A stretch of 64,000 nucleotides of DNA from Lachnospiraceae bacterium (GTDB taxonomy: Bacteria; Bacillota; Clostridia; Lachnospirales; Lachnospiraceae). The position numbers were made by a program, and so were the translations under genes. A model generated the notes under the pieces. It did not search any database. It worked only from the letters and a program-made list of their open reading frames with translations, and was not told the DNA's origin. The stretch covers positions 1-64,000 of the forward strand of contig CAAGSD010000053.1 in assembly GCA_900772845.1 (NCBI GenBank), read 5' to 3'. This document shows positions 16,269 through 25,203 of this stretch, piece by piece (within the stretch, counting starts at the first letter, position 1; each line of letters starts with the position of its first letter).

Positions 16269-17033
16269 CTACAAAAGTCCCATGTAGTTTCCCATTTTTA
16301 TCTTCATTTTCTGTAAAGCACGGGTATGTAGCTGGGATACCCTGGATTCCGACACCTCAAGAATGTTACTGATCTCCTTCAAGGTCAGATCCTCATAATA
16401 ATATAGCGTAACTACTTTCTTTTCCTTTTCCGTCAGAAGTTCCAGTGCTTCTCCCAGAACCTTGGCCAGTTCTTCTTTTTCCACACTTTCTTCCGGACTG
16501 TCAAACTGCGCTGTGGTATGTCTGCTATAATCCTGTGAGACATCACTTCCCTGATCCATATACTCATTCAGGGATACCAGACCTGTGATCTTCATCTGGG
16601 ACTGCCAGTCCAGATATTCCTCTGAAGAGATTCCCAGCCCCGCCGCAATGTCTTCATCCGTTGCACTGCGTCCTGTGGTCTGTTCCACTTCTTTGATGAC
16701 CGCATCGATCTTCTTCTGACGCTGTCTTATGGTCCGGGGAATCCAGTCCATTTTACGGATCTGATCCAGAATTGCTCCCCGGATCCGCAGGCTGGCATAT
16801 GTCTCAAACTTCACCTCTTTCAGGCAATCAAACTTATCAATGGCGTCGATCAGCCCAAAGATTCCGTAACTGACCAGGTCCTCATAATCCACATTATAGC
16901 CCAGATACATACTCAGTCGGCCCGCTACTACCTTAACAAGCGGAGCATACTCCAGTATCAACTGTTCTCTGGTCTCCGGTCGCTTATTAGCAGCATATTC
17001 TTCTAATAACCTTTTCTTACCGGCTTCATCCAT
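16269..17033 (-). CDS. fliA: Flagellar sigma factor FliA/SigD (sigma-28)
   Basis: 254 aa, FliA/WhiG length. Region 2 includes DYEDLVSYGIFGLIDAIDKFD (quoted in part: LVSYGIFGLIDAIDKFD) and FETYASLRIRGAILDQIRKMDWIPR, diagnostic of the sigma-28 class; region 4 has LTLKEISNILEVSESRVSQLHTRAL, seen here as ISNILEVSESRVSQLH. It drives late genes such as flagellin and chemotaxis genes, which are not in this window. The ATG overlaps the end of the preceding 99 aa gene by 8 nt (ATGGATGA), so the two are coupled. Position after cheC-cheD is the same as sigD in B. subtilis. Its anti-sigma factor FlgM is not encoded here. Confidence 0.96.
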   Translation of the reverse strand: MDEAGKKRLLEEYAANKRPETREQLILEYAPLVKVVAGRLSMYLGYNVDYEDLVSYGIFGLIDAIDKFDCLKEVKFETYASLRIRGAILDQIRKMDWIPRTIRQRQKKIDAVIKEVEQTTGRSATDEDIAAGLGISSEEYLDWQSQMKITGLVSLNEYMDQGSDVSQDYSRHTTAQFDSPEESVEKEELAKVLGEALELLTEKEKKVVTLYYYEDLTLKEISNILEVSESRVSQLHTRALQKMKIKMGNYMGLL

Positions 17034-17325
17034 TCGAATCGCTTACACCCTTCTGCGCTGTATCCTCTTCTTCGGTTCCAGCTGCTTCTTCCTCTTGTAA
17101 AGCCTTCTCTTTTTCTTCCTGCTCCTGTTTTTCCTTTTCCTCGTTCTGTCTGTCGAAACGGTCCAACAGCATGCGGAGCACGCTTCCCAGACAATAAAAC
17201 AGCAGCATAACAGTAAAAAGTGCCACAAGACCTGCCAGTAACGAATAACTTCTTACCAGCGTTACGATACAGGTACATGCACCTGCGATCAGCATCAAAA
17301 GCAATGGCATATTCTTTCTGTTCAT
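17026..17325 (-). CDS. Small membrane protein between cheD and fliA
   Basis: 99 aa. Two closely spaced hydrophobic helices (about residues 7-24 and 28-52: LLLMLIAGACTCIVTLV and LLAGLVALFTVMLLFYCL) followed by a highly charged Glu/Lys/Gln-rich C-terminal helix (about 58-99), probably coiled coil. The cytoplasmic tail is likely. I do not recognise a named family. It is supported as a gene by a tight fit: 25 nt after cheD and an 8-nt overlap with fliA, same strand, no competing frame with better features. B. subtilis has no gene at this point. A role in coupling the membrane to sigma-28 expression or motor assembly would be speculation. Confidence 0.7.
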   Translation of the reverse strand: MNRKNMPLLLMLIAGACTCIVTLVRSYSLLAGLVALFTVMLLFYCLGSVLRMLLDRFDRQNEEKEKQEQEEKEKALQEEEAAGTEEEDTAQKGVSDSNG

Positions 17326-17350
17326 AATTTACCCATCCGGTCATCCATCC

Positions 17351-17839
17351 TTAAATGATGGATTCACTCTTTCCTACTGCACGAATATGGAACTCCCCGG
17401 TCTCTGGATAAAAAGTAACGGTTCTTCCATAATTTTTGCCTGTATCCTGCGCCAGAATCGGAATACTGATCTCTTTCAGTTTCTTCTTCACAGCTTCCAC
17501 ATTGCGGTCCCCCACCTGCATCATGTCATTTTTTCCCTGAAATGTGAACATGGTGGCACCACCGGCAATCTTGGCAACCATTCTTGCCTTTTTTGCTCCC
17601 AGCTTTTCCATCTGGCGCACCAGTTCATCAATCCCGGTATCTGCAAATTTTGCAATGTTCTGGCTGCTGTTACGGATCGTAGTACTGTCCGGCAGCATAA
17701 TATGTGCCAGACCACCTATTTTGGTTACCGGATCGCGGATCGCTATTCCCACACAGGAGCCCAGTCCCAGAGTTGTCACTCCGTCAGGGCTTACGCAGGT
17801 CTTCAGATCCGCCATCCCTACTTTAATAATCTCGCTCAT
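17351..17839 (-). CDS. cheD: Chemoreceptor glutamine deamidase CheD
   Basis: 162 aa. Deamidates glutamines on chemoreceptors and, in the B. subtilis system, is bound by CheC. The catalytic triad is visible: Thr23 and Cys29 in TLGLGSCVGIAI, and His46 in GGLAHIMLP. The C-terminal GRTVTFYPETGEFHIRAVG is typical. GGGGAG precedes the ATG. It is 29 nt after cheC, as in B. subtilis. No receptor is encoded in the window, so its targets lie elsewhere. Confidence 0.96.
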   Translation of the reverse strand: MSEIIKVGMADLKTCVSPDGVTTLGLGSCVGIAIRDPVTKIGGLAHIMLPDSTTIRNSSQNIAKFADTGIDELVRQMEKLGAKKARMVAKIAGGATMFTFQGKNDMMQVGDRNVEAVKKKLKEISIPILAQDTGKNYGRTVTFYPETGEFHIRAVGKSESII

Positions 17840-17868
17840 TCTGCTCCCCTTCTTCTGTTCTCCTGAAT

Positions 17869-18489
17869 CTATTCTACAGGTATTCCCAAAGATTTCAGAA
17901 TCTTCGGGTAAGATTCAATATCGGGAACCAGAATAAAATATCCGTCGATCTCAACTTCATCATAGAACTGAGACTGTATCAGTAAAATCTTATCTCCCAG
18001 TGTTCCGAATTCAATGGCGGGAACGCTGAGGATAGCGCCTGCCATATCCAGTGTCAGAGACGGCGGGGTAGGAATAATGGTCAGATTTGTCAGCATGGAC
18101 AGGGAATTCAGATATGCTCCCGTGATAATATTACCAATCTCCTGCATGGCAGAAAATTCAATCTCGGAAAAGCCCTCCTGCTGTATCATGTCTCCCATGA
18201 TCTTGTGGAGAAGATGCTTGGCACTGCCCTGTTCTACCAGGAACATCATGCTGCCGGTGATATCACCTTCCACTCCCAGGAATACACCGACCATTACCTG
18301 CTCTTCTCCGCCCATCAATGCTCCTACTTCGTTAAAATCCAAAAGCTTTACCTGAGGTACCTTCATATCTACCTTACAGTTCAGCATCTGGGAGAGTGCT
18401 GTCATAGCGTTACCCGCTCCAATGTTGCCGATCTCTTTTAAAACATCCAGATATGTTTCCGAAACTTTCTCTAAACTCAGATCTCCCAT
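17869..18489 (-). CDS. cheC: CheY-P phosphatase CheC
   Basis: 206 aa, the normal length for CheC. Two phosphatase centres with the conserved ExxN pattern are present: EIGNIGAGNAMTAL near residue 16 and EIGNIITGAYLNSL near residue 122, so the fold should be active. Such proteins remove phosphate from CheY-P, and CheD binding increases this in B. subtilis. GGAG lies 8 nt before the ATG. It stands between cheW (13 nt) and cheD (29 nt). FliY in this cluster carries the same two motifs, so the cell has two candidate CheY-P phosphatases. Confidence 0.95.
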   Translation of the reverse strand: MGDLSLEKVSETYLDVLKEIGNIGAGNAMTALSQMLNCKVDMKVPQVKLLDFNEVGALMGGEEQVMVGVFLGVEGDITGSMMFLVEQGSAKHLLHKIMGDMIQQEGFSEIEFSAMQEIGNIITGAYLNSLSMLTNLTIIPTPPSLTLDMAGAILSVPAIEFGTLGDKILLIQSQFYDEVEIDGYFILVPDIESYPKILKSLGIPVE

Positions 18490-18502
18490 GGATCAATCTC
18501 CT

Positions 18503-19003
18503 TTATGCATTTTCCTCCAATGTAATGGAATTCAGATCCAGCAGAGAGATCAGCTCTCCATTGTGCTTGCCTACACCGGTAATAAAGCTCTTTTTGCTCT
18601 CAGCGGTGTTCTGTGACAATTTCTCGATCGCACTGCTTCCCAGCGTCACTACTTCCTTTACTTCATCTACAATGATGCCTACGCTGCCCTGCTGTTCCTG
18701 CTTCAGAATGATGATCCTGGTGGCACGGGTCAGTTCATCGGCCTCCAGTCCCATCTTTATGCGGAGACTCATGACCGGCAGGACCTCACCACGCAGATTG
18801 ATCACACCTTTTAAATATGCGGGTACCTTTGGCACTCTGGTGATGTGCTGCATTCTTACAATGTTATCAATGTACCGGATATCAATACCATACTGTTCTT
18901 CTCCGAGGCGGATCACAATATACTGGAAAAAATCCTCCTCAACTTTACGCTCGTCTCCGGCCTTTAAAGTTTCTTTCATGCTAAGTTCTTCCATAACTGT
19001 CAT
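18503..19003 (-). CDS. cheW: Chemotaxis coupling protein CheW
   Basis: 166 aa adaptor that links receptors to CheA. A CheW domain covers about residues 24-160, with YGIDIRYIDNIVRMQHITRVP, given here in part as IRYIDNIVRMQHITRVP, then LKGVINLRGEVLPVMSL and GIIVDEVKEVVTL. There is an unusually long N-terminal extension of about 22 residues before the domain. Two starts are possible: 19003 (ribosome binding site rather close) or the ATG three codons on (site rather far); the longer one is given. It follows cheA by 8 nt. Confidence 0.95.
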   Translation of the reverse strand: MTVMEELSMKETLKAGDERKVEEDFFQYIVIRLGEEQYGIDIRYIDNIVRMQHITRVPKVPAYLKGVINLRGEVLPVMSLRIKMGLEADELTRATRIIILKQEQQGSVGIIVDEVKEVVTLGSSAIEKLSQNTAESKKSFITGVGKHNGELISLLDLNSITLEENA

Positions 19004-19011
19004 CTCCCTCC

Positions 19012-21123
19012 TTACAGTAATGCGTTTGCATCCAGGATCAGTGCCACTTCACCGTCACCGAGGATCGTTGCGCCACTGATGAATTTGCACTGCTTGATGT
19101 ATTTTCCAAGAGACTTGATAACGATCTCCTGCTGTCCAATCAGCTCATCGATAACCAGACCTGCCATCTTATCGCCCTTCTTGACAATAACAACGATCAG
19201 GTTATCCTCAGGAGCTCTGGTACTCTCTACATCCAGCACTTTGGTCAGACGGATCAGAGGGATCACGGTTCCTCTCAAATTGATCACTTCTTTGTTCTCT
19301 ACCAGCTTGATATCGTTGGGAGAGATATCTTCGATCGTCTGGATGGATCCCAGAGAAATCGCATATTTTTCTCCGCCTACAACTACCATCAGAGCCTGAA
19401 TGATCGCAAGGGTCAGCGGCAGACGGATGGTCCAGGTACTTCCCTCTCCCCACTTGGATTTTACCTCTACTTCACCGCTTAAGGATTCGATCTTGGACTT
19501 GACAACATCCAGGCCAACGCCTCTGCCGGATACATCAGTTACCTTGTCAGAGGTAGAGAATCCGGGCTGGAACAGCAGGTTGATAATATCCTTCTCCGGC
19601 ATATTGGCAGCCTGCTCTGTAGTTACCAGATTACGCTCAATTGCTTTATTCTTAACGGCTTCTACATCAATACCGTTACCATCATCTCTTACTTCGATGA
19701 CTACATTGTTACCATCCTGATAAGCATCCAGGAAAATAGATCCCTGTTCGGGCTTACCACGCTGTGCACGTACCTCTGCGGACTCCAGGCCATGGTCTGC
19801 GGAATTACGAAGCAGATGCATCAGAGGATCTCCGATCTCGTCTACCACAGTACGGTCCAGTTCGGTCTCCTCACCGGTCATGTACAGTTCCATCTTCTTG
19901 TCCAGCTTTTTGGACAGATCACGGATCATTCTGGGGAACTTCACAACAACGCTCTCAATAGGCACCATTCGTACCTTCATCACAGATTCATGAAGGTTGG
20001 TGGTTACATTTTCCAGATACTCGATCTGCTCATTGAATGCGGAATTGTTACCCTGATCATTGCTGGATGCAGCTACCAGAGAGTTCTTGGCAATGATCAG
20101 CTCACTTACCAGATTCATCAGGGAATCCAGTTTTTCAATATCCACACGCACGGTACGGTTTACCACCGGCTTGTTGGCAGGTTTCTTCTCCGGAGCCTTG
20201 GCTGCAGCTGCAGGCTTCTTCTCTTCCTTCTTGGGTTCTGCTGTCTTGACTTCTGCCACTGCTTCTTTCTTTTCTTCTGCTGCGGATTCGGAAGCTTCCT
20301 CTTCCTCATGGTAATTCCTGGTCTTTTCCAGTTCCAGTACCGCACCGGTCACTTGTGCAATTTCAGATACGCTTTCTGCGGCTTTGATAATATCATCCAG
20401 CGAATAATCAGACAAAATGATCAGGGTGAAGTCACGATCGAACTTTTCATCCTCTACATCCTGTGCGCTGGGCACGGATACGATGATCTCACCTTTTTCC
20501 TCCACTGCCTTAAATACCAGAAATGCCCTTGCGGCCTTTAAAATACAGCTTTCCTGAACCACTACATTGATACCGTATACATTTTTGCCCTGTTTGATGG
20601 CTTCTTTGATGACACGCACCTGGCTGTCATCAAAAGCAATATCGTTCCATTTTTCAGTGCCGGCCGCACCGGACTCTGCTGCAGGTGCTGTTGCTGCGGC
20701 TGCAGGTGTCTCTTCCTTGGCTGCGGGTGCTTCTGACTTGCCACCGTTTAAAATGTCATTCAGGGCTTTGATCAGATTCTCATTATCGTTAGTACCCTCA
20801 TCAGAAGTCTCCTGAATATTGTTCTTGTACTCCTCCAGAGCATCCAGACACTGGAACAGTACATCGATCATATCCGGCGTTACCTTAATGTTACCGTTAC
20901 GTACTTCCGAGAACACATTCTCCATGTCATGGGTCAGGTTCTGCATGCGCTTATAACCCATGGTTCCTGCCATTCCCTTCAGGGAATGTGCGGCACGGAA
21001 TATCTCATTGATATTGTCCATGTTCTCAGGGTCTGACTCCAGTTCCAGAATCTGTGTGTTCAGATTCTGCAGATGTTCATTTGTTTCATCCAGAAAAATT
21101 TCAAGATATTGGCTTACGTCCAT
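19012..21123 (-). CDS. cheA: Chemotaxis histidine kinase CheA
   Basis: 703 aa. Domains: P1/Hpt (about residues 1-105, phosphorylated His46 in AAHSLKGMAGTMGY), P2-like CheY-binding region, an Ala/Lys/Glu/Pro-rich linker (about 280-330), P3 dimerisation (about 335-400, IEKLDSLMNLVSELIIAKN, shown in part), P4 ATPase (about 400-570; LLRNSADHGLE, DDGNGID, GRGVGLDVV) and a C-terminal P5 CheW-like domain. The start at 21123 (MDVSQYLEIFL) is chosen because GGAGG lies 5 nt upstream; a longer in-frame version lacks this. It phosphorylates CheY and CheB and sits between cheB and cheW. Confidence 0.97.
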   Translation of the reverse strand: MDVSQYLEIFLDETNEHLQNLNTQILELESDPENMDNINEIFRAAHSLKGMAGTMGYKRMQNLTHDMENVFSEVRNGNIKVTPDMIDVLFQCLDALEEYKNNIQETSDEGTNDNENLIKALNDILNGGKSEAPAAKEETPAAAATAPAAESGAAGTEKWNDIAFDDSQVRVIKEAIKQGKNVYGINVVVQESCILKAARAFLVFKAVEEKGEIIVSVPSAQDVEDEKFDRDFTLIILSDYSLDDIIKAAESVSEIAQVTGAVLELEKTRNYHEEEEASESAAEEKKEAVAEVKTAEPKKEEKKPAAAAKAPEKKPANKPVVNRTVRVDIEKLDSLMNLVSELIIAKNSLVAASSNDQGNNSAFNEQIEYLENVTTNLHESVMKVRMVPIESVVVKFPRMIRDLSKKLDKKMELYMTGEETELDRTVVDEIGDPLMHLLRNSADHGLESAEVRAQRGKPEQGSIFLDAYQDGNNVVIEVRDDGNGIDVEAVKNKAIERNLVTTEQAANMPEKDIINLLFQPGFSTSDKVTDVSGRGVGLDVVKSKIESLSGEVEVKSKWGEGSTWTIRLPLTLAIIQALMVVVGGEKYAISLGSIQTIEDISPNDIKLVENKEVINLRGTVIPLIRLTKVLDVESTRAPEDNLIVVIVKKGDKMAGLVIDELIGQQEIVIKSLGKYIKQCKFISGATILGDGEVALILDANALL

Positions 21124-21177
21124 CTCTTCCTCCATTCTGCCGGTCACGGTATTGCCGGAAGCGGCATATATTACTTA

Positions 21178-22260
21178 CTACTTTACTACTCCTACATGCA
21201 GTATGATCTCCTGGGCGATCTGATCTAACGGTACTACCTGATCTGCAAGCCCGGCTTCGATAATACTCTTAGGCATTCCAAATACTACGCTGGTATCCTG
21301 ATCCTGTGCGATGACATAGGACTTTTTGGAAGCTTTCAATTTACCGATTCCTTCCGTTCCGTCCGCCCCCATTCCCGTCATGACGGCACATACTACCGAG
21401 TCAAAGCGGCTGTTTTGCAGGGATTCATACATATAATTGGCACAGGGTCTGACGCCTTCCCTGTAAGGTTCCTCCGACAGATGCAGCGTATGACGTCCGC
21501 CCGGAGACGTGACAACATTAAGGTGTCTGCCGCCCATGGCAATGTAGACCCATCCTTTTTTCAGTTCATCACCCTCTGCCGCTTCCTTTACGTGGAGCTG
21601 GCTTAAATTGTCCAGCCGCTCCGCCAGGGATGCTGTGAATCCTACCGGCATATGTTGTACCACCAGCACCGGGGCATCCAGATTGGCAGGCAATAAGGGG
21701 ATCACTGACTGGAGAGATTTCGGACCTCCTGTGGAACTGGCAATGGCTACGATCTTGCTGCCCGACACACTGACAGGATGATGATTGATGATCTTCATCA
21801 TCTCCTTTACCGTGCCTTTTTCCTCGGTAAGCTTTACTTCCTCGGTAAATACCGGCAGTCTGCTGTTCGCTACCACATTCAGTGTCCGCAGGAATTCTCT
21901 GCGGAAATTCTCGCCACGACAGTCTACTGCGCTGTCCGGCTTATGTACAAAATCCAATGCTCCCAGTTCCAGAGCATCCAGTGTGGTTCTGGCGCCTTCC
22001 TTCGTATCGGTGCTGGCCATCATCACCCGGGCGGGGATCTTATATTTGCGCAGTTCCTTCAAGAGCTGCAGGCCATTCATACGCGGCATATTCACATCCA
22101 GGACAACTGCATCGTAACTGTTTCGACTCAACAGATCAAAAGCTTCCAATCCGTCTTTTGCCCGATCCGCTACCTGGAACCTTATGTCAGTATCTATTAT
22201 ATCACACAGCACTCTTCTCATGAGTGCAGAGTCATCTACAACCAGTATTTTTTTTGGCAT
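21178..22260 (-). CDS. cheB: Chemoreceptor methylesterase/deamidase CheB
   Basis: 360 aa. N-terminal receiver with phosphoacceptor Asp55 (VVLDVNMPRMNG), linker, and methylesterase domain with the catalytic serine in IASSTGGPKSL, the histidine in VVQHMPVGFT and the aspartate in MTGMGADG. Removes methyl groups from receptors when phosphorylated by CheA. The start codon overlaps the stop of the preceding PilZ gene (TAATG), and GGAG precedes it, so the two are coupled. Its partner methyltransferase CheR is not in this window. Confidence 0.97.
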   Translation of the reverse strand: MPKKILVVDDSALMRRVLCDIIDTDIRFQVADRAKDGLEAFDLLSRNSYDAVVLDVNMPRMNGLQLLKELRKYKIPARVMMASTDTKEGARTTLDALELGALDFVHKPDSAVDCRGENFRREFLRTLNVVANSRLPVFTEEVKLTEEKGTVKEMMKIINHHPVSVSGSKIVAIASSTGGPKSLQSVIPLLPANLDAPVLVVQHMPVGFTASLAERLDNLSQLHVKEAAEGDELKKGWVYIAMGGRHLNVVTSPGGRHTLHLSEEPYREGVRPCANYMYESLQNSRFDSVVCAVMTGMGADGTEGIGKLKASKKSYVIAQDQDTSVVFGMPKSIIEAGLADQVVPLDQIAQEIILHVGVVK

Positions 22261-22991
22261 TAGTCCAATCTCTCCTTTTTACGACTCTTACGCTCTTCTT
22301 CAAAAATAAAACGGATGATCTCTTCTCTGGTATTTACATCCAGGTTATAATACTGAACTCTGTGTTCAAACGTCCCCTTGCGATTTTCCAGTTCTTTTAC
22401 CGCCAGTACTTTTCCCACCACATCGTACTTTTTTCTTTCTCTGTCCTTCAGGAGATGGTAACTGCACAGGATCAGGCTTCCCGGCTCATATCTCTGGGAA
22501 GACATAAATCTTAATCCTCCGCCACTGATATCCACGATCACACTGTGCTTTAAGGGAAGTCCCGGCTGTAATTCATAAGGACAATTTTCTTCCAACGCCT
22601 GTATTTCTTCTTCCTCAAGATTTCTGGCGCACATATCCAGAGCACAACTGAAACGGTAGTATTCTCTTCTCTGATACTTTCTTAAATTACTGGTCAGTTC
22701 CATGACCAGGACATAGACATTATTGCTCTTGTAACGGTCTATGATCCTCGCAAAGCACTGATAGAGACTATTCTCCTCAAAAAAGATTAAATCATATTCC
22801 GAATCCACCGGTAAAAGTATCAGCCTCGTCTGCTCCATCGGCATGGCAACTTCCAACGTATCCTCCGACAGGATCTGAAGGACACGGCTCTGATATACTT
22901 TTGTTGCGTTTTCTGCTCCTTTTTCCTCAATTCCACGTTCCAGGGTACGAAGTTCTATTTTCGATCCCTCTTCCACAAATCTGGACAGCAT
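22260..22991 (-). CDS. PilZ-domain flagellar brake protein (YcgR/MotI-like)
   Basis: 243 aa cytoplasmic protein. N-terminal YcgR-like domain (about residues 1-105) and a C-terminal PilZ domain (about 108-235). Both c-di-GMP-binding motifs are visible: the arginine motif in YQRREYYRF (RxxxR) and the DISGGGLRF motif ([D/N]xSxxG). This organisation matches YcgR and B. subtilis MotI (YpfA), which slow or disengage the motor when c-di-GMP is high. Binding is therefore well supported, motor braking is inferred. It lies between flhG and cheB, and overlaps cheB by one base. B. subtilis has its PilZ gene elsewhere. Confidence 0.9.
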   Translation of the reverse strand: MLSRFVEEGSKIELRTLERGIEEKGAENATKVYQSRVLQILSEDTLEVAMPMEQTRLILLPVDSEYDLIFFEENSLYQCFARIIDRYKSNNVYVLVMELTSNLRKYQRREYYRFSCALDMCARNLEEEEIQALEENCPYELQPGLPLKHSVIVDISGGGLRFMSSQRYEPGSLILCSYHLLKDRERKKYDVVGKVLAVKELENRKGTFEHRVQYYNLDVNTREEIIRFIFEEERKSRKKERLD

Positions 22992-23007
22992 AATGTGTGC
23001 ACCTCGC

Positions 23008-23898
23008 TTATTTGGATTGTTTCATTGCTCCGTTTCTCGTACCTATGATATGTGAGAAAAATGCCGCCATCCCCCGTCTGGGCTGCTGATCCTCTTCTTT
23101 CTCACACAGTCTTTCTGCGATCCGCTGATAGGCCTGACTGGATTTTGCTCCCGGATTCTGGATTGACACCGGTATCTGCTGCATTACAGCCTGCATTACC
23201 TGGGGATCCTGTGGCACACATCCTAAATATGTCATCGGTATTTTTAAATATCTGGTCACTACCGCATTCAACTTGTCAAACAGCACCTGACCTTCTTTGA
23301 TATTACCGACTCTGTTTGCCACCATCTTTACTTTCGTAAAATCATCCTGAAATCTCGGATGTCTGTACAATGCCTTCAGCAGGGAATAGGAGTCTGTAAT
23401 GGATGTAGGTTCCGGTGTCGTCACCAGCAGCACTTCCCCGCTGGCTACCAGAAATTCCAGTACACTGTCCGATATTCCTGCTCCGGTGTCCACAATAATG
23501 ATGTCCGTCAGGGCATCCAGCTCCGCAAGGTTCTGTATGATACAGGTCAGGGCATCCTTTCCCAGGTTGGACATTCCGGCAATTCCGGATCCTCCTGAGA
23601 TAAATCCCACTTCCATGGGTCCCCAGGTAATGATGTCGCTGATGCTTCTGCCCTCATAGACCAGATCACACAGATTGTGCTTCGGTATGGCTCCAAACAT
23701 GATCTCAATATTTGCCAGGCCGAAATCTGCATCCAGAATGATCACTCGTTTTCCCATTTTACGGAATTGAATTGCCAGATTGATGGACATATTGGATTTT
23801 CCCACGCCGCCCTTGCCGGAAGTGACTGTAATGACTCTTGCAGTAGGTCTTATTTGGTTGTTCGCTTTGATAATCCTTAGCTGTTCTGCCTGATCCAT
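23008..23898 (-). CDS. flhG: Flagellar number regulator FlhG (YlxH, MinD-like ATPase)
   Basis: 296 aa ParA/MinD-type ATPase that controls flagellar number and placement together with FlhF. The N-terminus has DQAEQLR (residues 2-8), the activator helix motif that stimulates FlhF GTPase. Deviant Walker A SGKGGVGKS at residues 27-35, Walker A' VIILDADFGLANIEIMFG, and VDTGAG as Walker B. AAAGG precedes the ATG. It follows flhF by 25 nt. Confidence 0.95.
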   Translation of the reverse strand: MDQAEQLRIIKANNQIRPTARVITVTSGKGGVGKSNMSINLAIQFRKMGKRVIILDADFGLANIEIMFGAIPKHNLCDLVYEGRSISDIITWGPMEVGFISGGSGIAGMSNLGKDALTCIIQNLAELDALTDIIIVDTGAGISDSVLEFLVASGEVLLVTTPEPTSITDSYSLLKALYRHPRFQDDFTKVKMVANRVGNIKEGQVLFDKLNAVVTRYLKIPMTYLGCVPQDPQVMQAVMQQIPVSIQNPGAKSSQAYQRIAERLCEKEEDQQPRRGMAAFFSHIIGTRNGAMKQSK

Positions 23899-23923
23899 TT
23901 TTCTGCGCCTTTCTGTGAAAGCT

Positions 23924-25162
23924 CTATTCCTTGCCTCCGAGAATCTGCTTTACCGTTTTCTGCGGATTAAACATCTCCATATCATCCGGGACATTCTGTC
24001 CACAGGTCACGTAAGCAATCGGTGCGCCTGTATAAAGCTTCATGTTCAGCAGATTCCCCACTGCCTCTGTTTCATCCAACTTGGTAAAGATCAGCTCATA
24101 CTTTGCGATCTTTCCATAACAATCTGCGATTTTCTGGAGATCCCTGTATTTTGTGGTTGCGCTCAGGACCAGAAATACCTGATATTTTTCCGGTCTCTTT
24201 AAACCGGCCACCATTTCCTTCATTTTCTCCAGCTGTTCCGCATTCTGATGTGATCTCCCCGCTGTATCTATAAAAATATAATCACAATCCCAATAATCAT
24301 CGATTGCCGCCTGCAATTCTTCCGGTGTATAAATGACCCTGAACGGAGTCTCCAGAATATTTGCATAAGTTCTTAGCTGCTCTGCCGCTGCAATACGATA
24401 GGTGTCCGCTGTCAGAAGTGCCACCTTCTTTTTTTCCTCCACGCAGTACCTGCCTGCCAGCTTGGCTATGGTAGTCGTCTTTCCCACACCGGTAGGTCCT
24501 ATGAACCATACGATCCCCGGTCCATTCTCCGCCGGAGTGATTCCTTCGGATTTTCCGAATTTCAGCACCATTTTCTGATAAATGTTTGCCAGAAGATAAT
24601 CAAACGGAAGATCTGCCTTCTTGGTCTTTGAAGCGTCCTCTAAAATACTGTTGACATATTTTTCATCCATTTCATTATCCAGCATTTTGTTATACAGCAG
24701 ACGGATGAACTTATCCTGCTCCGGATTCTGCTCGTCCTCTTTTTCTTCCTGCTTTTCTGCTGTCACTTCCGCTTCAGTGTCCAAAGCGTCTTTCTGTGCT
24801 TCCGCTGCTTTCTCCGTATTTGCAGCTGCCGGTCTGCTGTTTAACTGACTTTCCAAAAGCGTCTGCAGACTATCCAGCTTTTTTTCTATATTTTCCGTAC
24901 TGTTTTTCACCGATACCGTCTTTGCCGTACCTGCACCTGCCCCGGAAGCTTCCGTACGATTCAGACTGTTTACCACAGGTCTCTGGGGTGTCTCATCCTC
25001 CAGTGCAGCGGTCACCTCGATCTGCTTCGATGACAGAAAGGAGAACAACCCTTTCTTTTTCACTTCACGGACATTCATGATCACCAGTCCGTTTCCCAAT
25101 TCTTTTTTCGCAGCCTCTGTTGCCTCTGCTTCTGTTTTCCCGGTAAATTTCTTAATTATCAT
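23924..25162 (-). CDS. flhF: Flagellar SRP-type GTPase FlhF
   Basis: 412 aa. B-domain at the N-terminus (MIIKKFTGKTEAEATEAAKKEL, here in part IIKKFTGKTEAEATEAA), a long acidic, poorly ordered linker (about residues 55-150), the N domain and the GTPase G domain with P-loop GPTGVGKTT at 222-230, DTYRIAAAEQL and DTAGRSHQN; TKLDETEAVGNLLN is the guanine-specificity region. Recruits the first flagellar components to the assembly site, acting with FlhG. Position between flhA and flhG is standard. Confidence 0.96.
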   Translation of the reverse strand: MIIKKFTGKTEAEATEAAKKELGNGLVIMNVREVKKKGLFSFLSSKQIEVTAALEDETPQRPVVNSLNRTEASGAGAGTAKTVSVKNSTENIEKKLDSLQTLLESQLNSRPAAANTEKAAEAQKDALDTEAEVTAEKQEEKEDEQNPEQDKFIRLLYNKMLDNEMDEKYVNSILEDASKTKKADLPFDYLLANIYQKMVLKFGKSEGITPAENGPGIVWFIGPTGVGKTTTIAKLAGRYCVEEKKKVALLTADTYRIAAAEQLRTYANILETPFRVIYTPEELQAAIDDYWDCDYIFIDTAGRSHQNAEQLEKMKEMVAGLKRPEKYQVFLVLSATTKYRDLQKIADCYGKIAKYELIFTKLDETEAVGNLLNMKLYTGAPIAYVTCGQNVPDDMEMFNPQKTVKQILGGKE

Positions 25163-25203
25163 ACTGATCCTCGTTCCTGTGTCGGTTCAATGTGCTTGAT
25201 GTC

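Noticed and set aside
19792..20541. Long plus-strand frames opposite cheA, flhA, fliG and polC
   Set aside because: They lie wholly inside well-supported minus-strand genes, have no recognisable domains and odd composition; antisense shadows.
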